From positions 744,986-808,985 of the forward strand of contig NZ_JARHUI010000001.1 of the NCBI RefSeq assembly GCF_029222925.1: DNA of 64,000 nt, written 5' to 3'. The translations under genes and the position numbers were made by a program. The DNA is from Algoriphagus sp. CAU 1675. Lineage in GTDB: Bacteria; Bacteroidota; Bacteroidia; Cytophagales; Cyclobacteriaceae. Every line of letters starts with the position of its first letter. Positions within the stretch are counted from its first letter, which is position 1. Below, in pieces: positions 1-6,554 of the stretch. The notes beneath the pieces are model-generated. The model worked only from the letters and a program-made list of their open reading frames with translations. It was not told the origin of the DNA and searched no databases.

Positions 1-257
1 CGCTGTTTGGCTATCTGTATTTGTACTCAGGAAGTTTACTATACCCAATTTTAGCTCATATTTTCAATAATTCCTTCACGGTACTCTTGGTGTATTTTTC
101 CAATAAGGGAATGGTAGAATTCGATATTGAATCCACAGATACAGTTTCCTATCCTGCTGCGATTTTAGGCTTTTTGGTTCTTATGGGAGGAATCTATTAT
201 TTTAAGAAAAAGAATTCCAACGAACATGCAGAACTGGATCAAGGTTTTCGAGAGTAA
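1..257 (+). CDS. CPBP-family intramembrane metalloprotease, C-terminal fragment
   Basis: Only the C-terminal ~84 residues are in the window; the reading frame is open from base 3, so the gene begins upstream. The visible part has the segment LLYPILAHIFNNS, which matches the last conserved motif (H followed by N) of CPBP/Abi-type membrane proteases. A second hydrophobic stretch (YPAAILGFLVLMGGIYYF) and a short charged tail follow. Family members are multi-pass inner-membrane proteins with glutamate and histidine metal ligands; the earlier Glu-containing motif is outside the window, so activity cannot be judged. The end overlaps the start of the next gene by 32 bases in another frame, which suggests co-transcription. 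The call rests on one motif plus membrane topology. Confidence 0.72.
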   Translation, partial: LFGYLYLYSGSLLYPILAHIFNNSFTVLLVYFSNKGMVEFDIESTDTVSYPAAILGFLVLMGGIYYFKKKNSNEHAELDQGFRE

Positions 258-432
258 TCAGCAGGTCAGAGCAGAAATAGTTAAAGGGATTCTGGAAGAA
301 AATGAAATACCTGCAGTTGTTCTTAATAAAAAAGAAACGGTGTACCACGTATTCGGTACCTACGAAGTCTTGGTGAATCGGGACCAATTGCTGCAAGCCA
401 CCAATCTAATCCAAAATGAGATCAAGTTTTAA
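226..432 (+). CDS. DUF2007 domain-containing small protein
   Basis: A 68-residue soluble protein. The pattern of an N-terminal 'W-x-K-V-F', then 'A-E-I-V-K-G-I-L-E-E-N-E-I-P-A-V', then 'Y-E-V-L-V-N-R-D' and 'A-x-x-L-I' is that of DUF2007 (putative signal-transducing, small alpha/beta fold). The molecular function of DUF2007 is not established. The gene overlaps the preceding protease gene by 32 bases and the following cdsA by 17 bases, so the three are probably translated from one mRNA. No signal peptide or membrane segment is present. Length fits the family. The start at 226 is the only ATG that preserves the full domain. Confidence 0.8.
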   Translation: MQNWIKVFESNQQVRAEIVKGILEENEIPAVVLNKKETVYHVFGTYEVLVNRDQLLQATNLIQNEIKF

Positions 433-1255
433 TATCAATAATTACAGCAATCTCGCCCAAAGGGCAATTACAGCCTCGATTGGAGCGTTGGTGGTGATTT
501 TCTCTTTGATATTTTCGGACTGGACTTATTTTCTGGTTTTTGCCTGCATTCTGGGTTTTGCCCAGATGGAGTTTTACAAATTGTGCGGGTTGGACGGAAT
601 GTTGCCTTTGAAAACCTTCGGGACAATTCTGGGACTCCTGATATTCACCATGACTTTTTTGATTGAAAAGGAGCAGTTTCCGCATGAATATCTCTACCTG
701 ATTTTCCCGCTGGTTTCCCTGACCTTTTTTATCAAGCTTTACAAGAAGACAGATAAAAAACCATTTACAGGGGTAGCATTCACCTATTTGGGGATTTTCT
801 ATGTAGCAGTTCCTTTTTCCCTGATCAATTTGGCAGTGTTCTCTGTGGATCAGGTTTATCACTACGAAATCATTCTCGGTTGCCTGTTGATCTTGTGGGC
901 AAGTGATACGGGGGCTTACTTTGCCGGGACCAAATTCGGGAAGACCAAACTGTTTGAGAGAGTGTCGCCTAAAAAGTCCTGGGAAGGATTTTTGGGAGGT
1001 GCTTTTTCTGCTATAGCCGTAGCGTTTTTAGTGGCAAGATATTTTCATGCTATTCAGGACTGGAAATGGCTGGTGATTTCAGGAATCATCATAATTGCAG
1101 GTACATATGGAGATTTGATTGAATCTCTGTTTAAGCGCTCCATTGAGATCAAGGACTCCGGAAAAGTATTGCCGGGACACGGGGGATTTATGGATCGTTT
1201 TGATGGATTGTTATTATCAGCCCCTTTTATCACTGCTTTTTTGAAAATCTTCTAA
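416..1255 (+). CDS. cdsA: Phosphatidate cytidylyltransferase (CDP-diglyceride synthase)
   Basis: A 279-residue multi-pass inner-membrane enzyme that makes CDP-diacylglycerol from phosphatidic acid and CTP, the branch point for phosphatidylserine/ethanolamine and phosphatidylglycerol. The CDP-diglyceride synthase signature is present at about residues 237-264: SLFKR, then K-D, then GHGGFMDRFDG, with the expected Lys-Asp and Asp-Arg residues. At least six hydrophobic segments are visible. The upstream part has 'ASDTGAYFAG' and 'SPKKSWEG', which are also conserved. The ATG at 416 lies inside the DUF2007 gene. Phosphatidylserine decarboxylase (2674) acts further down the same lipid pathway, although an unrelated dehydrogenase lies between them. 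Confidence 0.95.
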   Translation: MRSSFNINNYSNLAQRAITASIGALVVIFSLIFSDWTYFLVFACILGFAQMEFYKLCGLDGMLPLKTFGTILGLLIFTMTFLIEKEQFPHEYLYLIFPLVSLTFFIKLYKKTDKKPFTGVAFTYLGIFYVAVPFSLINLAVFSVDQVYHYEIILGCLLILWASDTGAYFAGTKFGKTKLFERVSPKKSWEGFLGGAFSAIAVAFLVARYFHAIQDWKWLVISGIIIIAGTYGDLIESLFKRSIEIKDSGKVLPGHGGFMDRFDGLLLSAPFITAFLKIF

Positions 1256-1324
1256 TTCCCGCCCGGGGAATATGAAAAACTACTTAAGTTTGTATAGCAT
1301 TTCACTATTCTAATATAACCCAAT

Positions 1325-2602
1325 ATGGCTTACATTGAACCGGCTCCAATTAAGGATAAAGAGAATCCGTTGGAGTCAATGATGGAACGTTTCAACATAG
1401 CAGCTGAAAAGCTGGGACTTTCCGATGAAGTTTACAACGTGTTGAAAAATCCAGCCAAACAAGTAATTGTTTCCCTGCCCATTACCATGGACGATGGGAA
1501 GATCAAGGTTTTTGAAGGGATACGGGTAATTCACTCCAATATCCTTGGACCTGCCAAAGGTGGGATCCGTTTTGCACCTGATGTGCACATTGATGAGGTT
1601 AGGGCGCTTGCAGCCTGGATGACCTGGAAATGTGCCGTAGTCGACATCCCTTATGGTGGTGGTAAAGGAGGTGTAAGATGTAATCCCAGGGAGATGTCCA
1701 AAGGGGAGATCGAGCGACTGATGAGGGCTTATACAATGGCCATGATTGATGTGTTTGGCCCGGATAAGGATATTCCAGCACCGGATATGGGTACAGGGCC
1801 AAGAGAAATGGCCTGGTTGATGGACGAGTACTCCAGAGCACATGGGATGACTGTAAACTCAGTTGTGACCGGAAAGCCCCTGGTTTTGGGTGGTTCCCTG
1901 GGTAGAACAGAAGCCACCGGTCGCGGTGTGATGGTTTCTGCCCTGGCGGCGATGCAAAAACTCAAAATCAATCCATTCCAAGCTACCTGTGCAGTTCAGG
2001 GCTTCGGAAATGTGGGGTCATGGGCAGCGAGATTGTTAGAGGAGAGAGGTTTGAAGGTCGTAGCAATTTCAGACCATACAGGTGCATTTTTCAATGAAAA
2101 AGGAATCAATATCCTTGAAGCTATCGAATTCCGTGATTCCAACGGAGGAACTTTGGAAGGTTTCAAAGGCGGAGATCGCATGGATGATGCGATGGATTTG
2201 TTGACCTTGGAAGTGGATGTATTGGTGCCTGCTGCGGTTGAGGATGTGATCACCATCAATAACGTGGATAAGATCAAGGCTAAATTGATCGTTGAGGGAG
2301 CCAATGGACCAACTTCAGCAAAGGCTGATGCCATCATCAATGAAAAAGGAATTATGGCTGTGCCGGATATTCTTGCCAATGCGGGCGGTGTAACTGTTTC
2401 CTATTTTGAATGGGTACAAAATCGTCTTGGCTATAAGTGGACTGCTGATCGGGTTAACCGAAGATCCGACCGGATTATGAAGGATGCCTTTGACAATGTT
2501 TATCTGGCTTCCCAGAAGTATGATGTTCCTATGCGAATCGCGGCATACATTGTTGCCATTGATAAAGTTGCAAAAACCTATACCTTCCGTGGTGGTTTTT
2601 AA
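1325..2602 (+). CDS. Glu/Leu/Phe/Val dehydrogenase (probably NAD-type glutamate dehydrogenase)
   Basis: A 425-residue cytosolic enzyme that reversibly deaminates an amino acid, most likely glutamate to 2-oxoglutarate, linking nitrogen and carbon metabolism. The active-site region MTWKCAVVDIPYGGGKGG (about 99-116) contains the conserved substrate Lys102 and catalytic Lys114. The NAD-binding domain begins at 'VQGFGNVGSWAA' (GxGxxG-like). 'PAAVEDVI' and 'VEGANGPTS' match the family's C-terminal half. Length is typical of the ~420-aa hexameric class (RocG/GudB-like), shorter than the ~450-aa NADP class. Leucine or valine specificity cannot be excluded by eye. The gene is followed directly by a perfect terminator hairpin, so it is probably a single-gene unit. 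Confidence 0.9.
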   Translation: MAYIEPAPIKDKENPLESMMERFNIAAEKLGLSDEVYNVLKNPAKQVIVSLPITMDDGKIKVFEGIRVIHSNILGPAKGGIRFAPDVHIDEVRALAAWMTWKCAVVDIPYGGGKGGVRCNPREMSKGEIERLMRAYTMAMIDVFGPDKDIPAPDMGTGPREMAWLMDEYSRAHGMTVNSVVTGKPLVLGGSLGRTEATGRGVMVSALAAMQKLKINPFQATCAVQGFGNVGSWAARLLEERGLKVVAISDHTGAFFNEKGINILEAIEFRDSNGGTLEGFKGGDRMDDAMDLLTLEVDVLVPAAVEDVITINNVDKIKAKLIVEGANGPTSAKADAIINEKGIMAVPDILANAGGVTVSYFEWVQNRLGYKWTADRVNRRSDRIMKDAFDNVYLASQKYDVPMRIAAYIVAIDKVAKTYTFRGGF

Positions 2603-2626
2603 AAAGTATCAATTCCGATAATAGTT

Positions 2627-2634
2627 TATCTTTG
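2627..2634 (+). promoter_or_regulatory. Candidate -7 element for psd
   Basis: TATCTTTG is an exact match to the Bacteroidota -7 consensus TAnnTTTG. It ends one base before the gdh terminator stem and 40 bases before the psd start, so a transcript would begin inside the hairpin. No clear -33 TTTG is seen at 17-21 bases upstream, so this is a weak call. Confidence 0.35.
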
Positions 2635-2660
2635 AGGCGTAGGAAGTACCTACGCCTTTT
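2635..2660 (+). terminator. Intrinsic terminator after the glutamate/leucine dehydrogenase
   Basis: Perfect 9-bp stem AGGCGTAGG / CCTACGCCT (2635-2643 and 2649-2657) with a 5-base loop AAGTA and a short T run. It lies 32 bases after the dehydrogenase stop codon. Its presence argues against a psd start upstream of it and supports ATG 2674. Confidence 0.8.
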
Positions 2661-2673
2661 AGTTTATTTGCTT

Positions 2674-3339
2674 ATGATGACTATTCACAAAGAAGGACGG
2701 GTCTTGCTTTTTTGGCTGATGATCCTGTTGGTTGCTGCCAACTATCTTCTATACTATTTTCTCCCGGATCAGCAATTTTGGCTGAATGTAAGTATGCTGG
2801 GAAGCATGGTGATCTACTTGTTGATCCTGCAGTTTTTCAGAAATCCAATTATCAAATTGCCCAATGAGCCAGGAGTGGTATTTGCGCCTGCAGATGGCAA
2901 GATTGTGGTGATCGAGGAGGCTTTTGAGGATGAATACCTTATGGAAAAGAGAAAACAGGTTTCCATTTTCATGTCTCCTGTAAACGTGCATGTCAACCGT
3001 TCACCGATAAAAGGCGTGGTAGAATTTTTTAAATATCATCCTGGGAAGTATCTGGTAGCCTGGCATCCAAAATCCAGCACCGAAAACGAGCGAACCACCA
3101 TGGTCATAAAAGCTGAGGATGGAACAAAAATTCTAGTAAGACAAATTGCGGGTGCTTTGGCTAGAAGGATTAAGTGGTATGTGAAAGAAGGAGATAGCTT
3201 GGAGCAGGGAGGAGAATTCGGCTTTATTAAATTCGGCTCCCGAGTTGATTTGTTTTTGCCGCTTGATGCTGAGATTTTGGTAGGAATGGACCAAAAAACA
3301 AAAGGGGCAAGAACTCCGATAGCAAGATTGAAAGCATGA
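2674..3339 (+). CDS. psd: Phosphatidylserine decarboxylase family protein (short type)
   Basis: A 221-residue membrane-associated, pyruvoyl-dependent decarboxylase that would convert phosphatidylserine to phosphatidylethanolamine. Two N-terminal hydrophobic segments are followed by 'APADGKIVVIEE' and 'FMSPVNVHVNRSP', both conserved in the family, and then 'FGSRVDLFLP'. The G188-S189 bond in FGSR is the self-cleavage site that generates the pyruvoyl group and the alpha subunit. The protein is the compact form usual in Bacteroidota rather than the ~300-aa E. coli type with LGST. I chose ATG 2674 (2677 is equally possible): the in-frame TTG at 2632 would put the start inside the upstream terminator and add a non-conserved tail. 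It works downstream of the CDP-diacylglycerol made by CdsA at 416. Confidence 0.92.
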   Translation: MMTIHKEGRVLLFWLMILLVAANYLLYYFLPDQQFWLNVSMLGSMVIYLLILQFFRNPIIKLPNEPGVVFAPADGKIVVIEEAFEDEYLMEKRKQVSIFMSPVNVHVNRSPIKGVVEFFKYHPGKYLVAWHPKSSTENERTTMVIKAEDGTKILVRQIAGALARRIKWYVKEGDSLEQGGEFGFIKFGSRVDLFLPLDAEILVGMDQKTKGARTPIARLKA

Positions 3340-3345
3340 TTAGAG

Positions 3346-3374
3346 AAAGCTCCTGATTGCAGGAGCTTTTTTTA
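3346..3374 (+). terminator. Intrinsic terminator after psd
   Basis: Stem AAAGCTCCTG / CAGGAGCTTT (3346-3355, 3360-3369), loop ATTG, followed by a run of seven T. It starts seven bases after the psd stop and overlaps the end of the convergent gene at 3372, so the two transcripts meet here. Confidence 0.85.
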
Positions 3375-3839
3375 TATCCTTTTGTAAAGGCGCTTGACCC
3401 AAAGTCCTAATCCCAGTGTACTCAAGAAAAAGATCAGGGAAATCCACTCGAAGGTCCTTCTTTCGGAGACTTTTTGAGCAATGGTCTTGTCCCGATCTGC
3501 AAGGGCACGCTTGAGCGTCTGTACGTCTTGTTCCAAATTGAGGGTAATTGTTTTGTAATCCTCTTTTTCCTGTCCGATTACTGCGGATTTGATCTCTCCG
3601 CTAAGTTTGATTTCCTCTATGATTTGATTGTCTTTTGAGATAATTCGCTTGAGCCAATCGTTGGTTTCGGACATGTCTTTTTTTGTCCTATTTCCGAAGA
3701 TTCCTGATTTCTTGCTTTCCGAGTTTTGCCATTGTTCAAAAAGTATTTCTCGTTCATTTACCAATTTTTCCAGCTTGGCGCTTTCTGTTGGTTCGGTTTG
3801 AAATAGGATAACAAGTAGGGAAAAGACTAACAGAGGCAT
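3372..3839 (-). CDS. Hypothetical coiled-coil protein with signal sequence and C-terminal membrane anchor
   Basis: A 155-residue protein of unknown function. It starts with a hydrophobic export-type sequence (MPLLVFSLLVILFQ, no lipobox Cys). About 95 charged residues follow, rich in E, K, Q and L, with likely coiled-coil heptads (for example 'TLNLEQDVQTLKRALADRD'). It ends in one strong transmembrane segment (ISLIFFLSTLGLGLWV) and basic residues. The middle should therefore be periplasmic and anchored at its C-terminus. I start it at ATG 3839, not at an earlier in-frame ATG at 3875, because a minus-strand terminator lies at 3866-3893 and the longer start would put the hydrophobic segment internally. 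I do not recognise a family. Confidence 0.65.
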   Translation of the reverse strand: MPLLVFSLLVILFQTEPTESAKLEKLVNEREILFEQWQNSESKKSGIFGNRTKKDMSETNDWLKRIISKDNQIIEEIKLSGEIKSAVIGQEKEDYKTITLNLEQDVQTLKRALADRDKTIAQKVSERRTFEWISLIFFLSTLGLGLWVKRLYKRI

Positions 3840-3865
3840 AGTTTTGAAATTTGGTCCACTAAAAA

Positions 3866-3893
3866 CAAAACCCAAGCCAACTTGGGCTTGGGT
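3866..3893 (-). terminator. Intrinsic terminator of the M16-ispF-mnmD operon
   Basis: Stem ACCCAAGCC / GGCTTGGGT (3870-3878, 3885-3893) with loop AACTTG. On the minus strand the stem is followed by a T-rich run (TTTTGTTTTT). It lies 45 bases beyond the mnmD stop codon and separates the operon from the downstream hypothetical gene. Confidence 0.75.
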
Positions 3894-3937
3894 TCGTTTT
3901 TATTCTAATGGATAGACTTGCGCGTTTCTCCCAATTT

Positions 3938-4633
3938 TTATTCTGACCAGGAAGGTTTCCAAGCTCTTGTCATTTCCTTTTTACCGGGAGGTCCGGGAAG
4001 GCTTTCTACCTCCAATCCTATGGATTTTAAATCTCTTTTCAATTGTCCCATGGCACAGTAAGTAACAAAAGCTGCTCCGGGATTCATGGAGTCTTCTACC
4101 TTTTCCAGTAATTCTTTCCCCCAAAGTTCGGGCTGCTTGCTCGGTGCAAATGCATCAAAAAAAACCACATCCGAAGGGTAAAGTTGAGCATCTTCCAATG
4201 TCACCTGGTCTTTTTTGAAATTGAAATATTCGGATACAGGTCCGCCCTCATTCCAGGGAGCTTCATGAAGAGCCTGAAAATACTTGTGATAATGCCAGAT
4301 GGAATGGTCGTGCTCGATATAGTTGAGTTGAGAATAAATTTCTTTGGAAACAGGGAAGGGTTCTATGCTGTGGTACAAAACCGGGATTTGGTTTTGTTCG
4401 GCCCAAACCAAAGTCAACCAGGCATTGAGGCCTGTACCGAACCCAACTTCAAAAACCCGGATGGGGTATCTTCTGGGATTTCTTGCTAGCCAAGAATCCA
4501 GTCCATACAACATGAAAACGTGGATGGATTCTCGATATGCTCCATGGAAGCTGTGGTAGGTTTCCTTCAAACCCTCATGATAGAGGGAGTGAGATCCATC
4601 CTCGGTAGTGATTATTTTGATCGAATCGCTCAT
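3938..4633 (-). CDS. mnmD: tRNA U34 methyltransferase MnmD (MnmC1-type domain)
   Basis: A 231-residue cytosolic SAM-dependent methyltransferase of the DUF752/MnmC N-terminal family. In E. coli this domain is fused to an oxidase; stand-alone versions called MnmD methylate the aminomethyl uridine at the tRNA wobble position. The SAM motif 'VFEVGFGTGLNAWLT' and 'VVFFDAFAPSKQPELWGKE', with the acidic/catalytic region, are present, as is the family's 'GPPGKKEMTRA' end. The start at 4633 (MSDSIKII) gives an ATGA overlap with the ispF stop; a longer in-frame start at 4699 adds a Cys/Arg-rich tail that lies within ispF and is unlikely. It is translationally coupled to ispF and is the last gene of the operon. 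Confidence 0.9.
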   Translation of the reverse strand: MSDSIKIITTEDGSHSLYHEGLKETYHSFHGAYRESIHVFMLYGLDSWLARNPRRYPIRVFEVGFGTGLNAWLTLVWAEQNQIPVLYHSIEPFPVSKEIYSQLNYIEHDHSIWHYHKYFQALHEAPWNEGGPVSEYFNFKKDQVTLEDAQLYPSDVVFFDAFAPSKQPELWGKELLEKVEDSMNPGAAFVTYCAMGQLKRDLKSIGLEVESLPGPPGKKEMTRAWKPSWSE

Positions 4634-5112
4634 TTTTGATGAATTAAAGCCACACAATAGGCAGAGACTCCTTCTTCTCTTCCTACAAACCCTAACCATT
4701 CTGTGGTGGTGGCTTTGATGGAAATCGAAGACTCGGGAATTTCCATTACTTCGGCCAGGCAGGACTTCATGGCAGGGATATGTGGGTTCACCTTCGGGAC
4801 CTGAAGGCAGATGGTGCTATCGATATTGCCTATTTCATATCCTGCTCCTCTGATTAGCTTCATGACTTCCTTGAGGAGGATTTTGCTGTCGATTCCTTTG
4901 TACTTGGGGTCTTTGTCAGAAAAGTGATAGCCTATGTCTCGCATATTGGCCGCTCCAAGTAGGGCGTCACAGATCACGTGAATCAATACATCCGCGTCTG
5001 AATGTCCGACTGCACCTTTTTCATGGTCAAGCTTGATCCCGCCAAGCCAAAAATCATAGCCTGCTTGAAGTTGATGTACATCGTACCCAAAACCTATTCT
5101 AAATGGATTCAT
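4630..5112 (-). CDS. ispF: 2-C-methyl-D-erythritol 2,4-cyclodiphosphate synthase
   Basis: A 160-residue enzyme of the non-mevalonate (MEP) isoprenoid pathway that cyclises CDP-methylerythritol 2-phosphate. Metal ligands are visible: D11 and H13 in 'GYDVHQL', and H45 in 'GHSDADVLIH'. The conserved 'DIGYHFSD' and 'IKATTTEWLGFVGREEG' blocks are intact. The length is that of the usual trimeric enzyme. Its start overlaps the M16 peptidase stop (ATGA at 5109-5112) and its stop overlaps the mnmD start (4630-4633), so all three are probably translated by coupling. Presence of ispF indicates that this organism uses the MEP route. Confidence 0.96.
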   Translation of the reverse strand: MNPFRIGFGYDVHQLQAGYDFWLGGIKLDHEKGAVGHSDADVLIHVICDALLGAANMRDIGYHFSDKDPKYKGIDSKILLKEVMKLIRGAGYEIGNIDSTICLQVPKVNPHIPAMKSCLAEVMEIPESSISIKATTTEWLGFVGREEGVSAYCVALIHQK

Positions 5113-6350
5113 TTATGTTCTGATTGATAGTATAAAACTGATGCTTGCTCTTCTATTAAATATTCTTTTGCTCTTTCCATAATTTCGTCGGAAGTGAGAG
5201 CTGATTTGATTTCAAATTCCTGCCAATACAAGTCTGGATGTCCTAAATTGGCATAAAAGGCAAGATTCATCACCCGATTGATCAATTGGATTGATTCATA
5301 GGTTTTCATTGCTTCTCCTTGATTCTTGATTTTTTGGAGGGCCTTTTCCGGAATTCCATTGTTTAGAAAATCTCCGATTATCTCATCCAGTGCCTGTTCT
5401 GCCTCTTTTGCAGATACTCCTTGTTCCATTTTTCCCGAGAATATCAATAATCCCGGATCCAATGAACCCAATACATAAGCTCCTGCCGAGGCGAAAAGTT
5501 TTCCGTTTTTGATCAGCCTTTGTTCCAAGATGGAGGATTTGCCAAATCCCAGATAATCAGTGATCAAGTCTGCTTCCAGATACCCCTTTTCGGATTTCCC
5601 GGGCATTTTGAATGCTTTATAGAGAGCATCTGTTGGAACAGCGTAATTGACTTCTCGGGTTCTTTTCGATTGTTGTTCAGGTTCTTTTTGGGAAGAGTGG
5701 GAGCGGATAGCCGCTGCGGGGATTGGGCCAAACCATTTATTGGCCAATTGTTTCACCTCCTCTGTATTTACAGCTCCCCCGATGACTAGAATTGCATTGT
5801 TGGGGGCATAATTCCTTTTGTAAAAATCCCAGACATCATCTTGAGTGTATTCTTCGATATCGGAGGTTCTTTGTCCAATAGTTGGCCAACGGTAGGAATG
5901 TTCCAAAAAGGCCATGTCCCGCATATGGTGCCATACATCACCATAGGGTTGATTGAGATAGCGTTGTTTGTATTCTTCCAAAACTACTTTTCTCTGGGTC
6001 TCTATTGTCTTTTCTGTAAGTGTCAATTGTAGCATCCTGTCAGATTCCAGCCAAAAGGCAGTTTCTAAGTTTGATGCCGGCAAGGTCATGTAGTAATTGG
6101 TGATATCCGGGCTGGTGAAGGCATTGCAGCTTCCTCCAACCCGTTCCAGTGCCCTGTCAAAAACAGGCACATTGGCGGAACTTCCAAACATCAGGTGTTC
6201 AAAAAAATGGGCAAGCCCGGTTTTACCGGCTACTTCATTTCGGGATCCGACTTTATAGAGTAAGTTGAAAACAGCAATCTTGCTGTTATGGTCCGGGTGG
6301 ATGATGACTTCCAGCCCGTTGTCTAGGAAAAATCTTTCGTATTGGAGCAT
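5109..6350 (-). CDS. M16-family zinc metallopeptidase (insulinase/PqqF type)
   Basis: A 413-residue peptidase with one complete M16 unit. The inverted zinc motif H48-F-F-E-H52 is intact, and a Glu in 'VVLEEYKQR' about 75 residues later is the expected third zinc ligand. The N-terminal pattern 'LDNGLEVIIHPDHNSKIAVFNLLYKVGS' is typical, as is the inactive C-terminal half. No signal peptide is seen, so it is probably cytosolic, although M16 homologues in this phylum are sometimes periplasmic. Similar ~410-aa proteins often act as pairs of active and inactive subunits; no second subunit lies next to it. It heads the operon with ispF and mnmD, and a promoter with an 8-base leader is predicted just upstream. 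Confidence 0.9.
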   Translation of the reverse strand: MLQYERFFLDNGLEVIIHPDHNSKIAVFNLLYKVGSRNEVAGKTGLAHFFEHLMFGSSANVPVFDRALERVGGSCNAFTSPDITNYYMTLPASNLETAFWLESDRMLQLTLTEKTIETQRKVVLEEYKQRYLNQPYGDVWHHMRDMAFLEHSYRWPTIGQRTSDIEEYTQDDVWDFYKRNYAPNNAILVIGGAVNTEEVKQLANKWFGPIPAAAIRSHSSQKEPEQQSKRTREVNYAVPTDALYKAFKMPGKSEKGYLEADLITDYLGFGKSSILEQRLIKNGKLFASAGAYVLGSLDPGLLIFSGKMEQGVSAKEAEQALDEIIGDFLNNGIPEKALQKIKNQGEAMKTYESIQLINRVMNLAFYANLGHPDLYWQEFEIKSALTSDEIMERAKEYLIEEQASVLYYQSEHK

Positions 6351-6364
6351 AATGATCAGGAAGG

Positions 6365-6391
6365 CAAATCTAAGGCTTTTAGATTTTTCAA
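6365..6391 (-). promoter_or_regulatory. Promoter of the M16-ispF-mnmD operon
   Basis: On the minus strand TAGATTTG (6365-6372) matches the -7 consensus TAnnTTTG exactly. A TTG lies 16 bases upstream (6389-6391), close to the -33 position. Transcription would start near 6358, only about 8 bases before the ATG at 6350. Confidence 0.6.
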
Positions 6392-6554
6392 TCCTTTACT
6401 GAAAAAGCCAATTGGTTAAAAATTGTTCCATTTTTCCATACAACTGACGGAAACTTTTCCCCGTTGGTAGAAGAAGTCTCTAATTTTGATAAAAAAACTG
6501 AACTTTGACTACCTTGCAGTAGTTTGAACCCGAAAGATTTATTCCCTTTATTTC

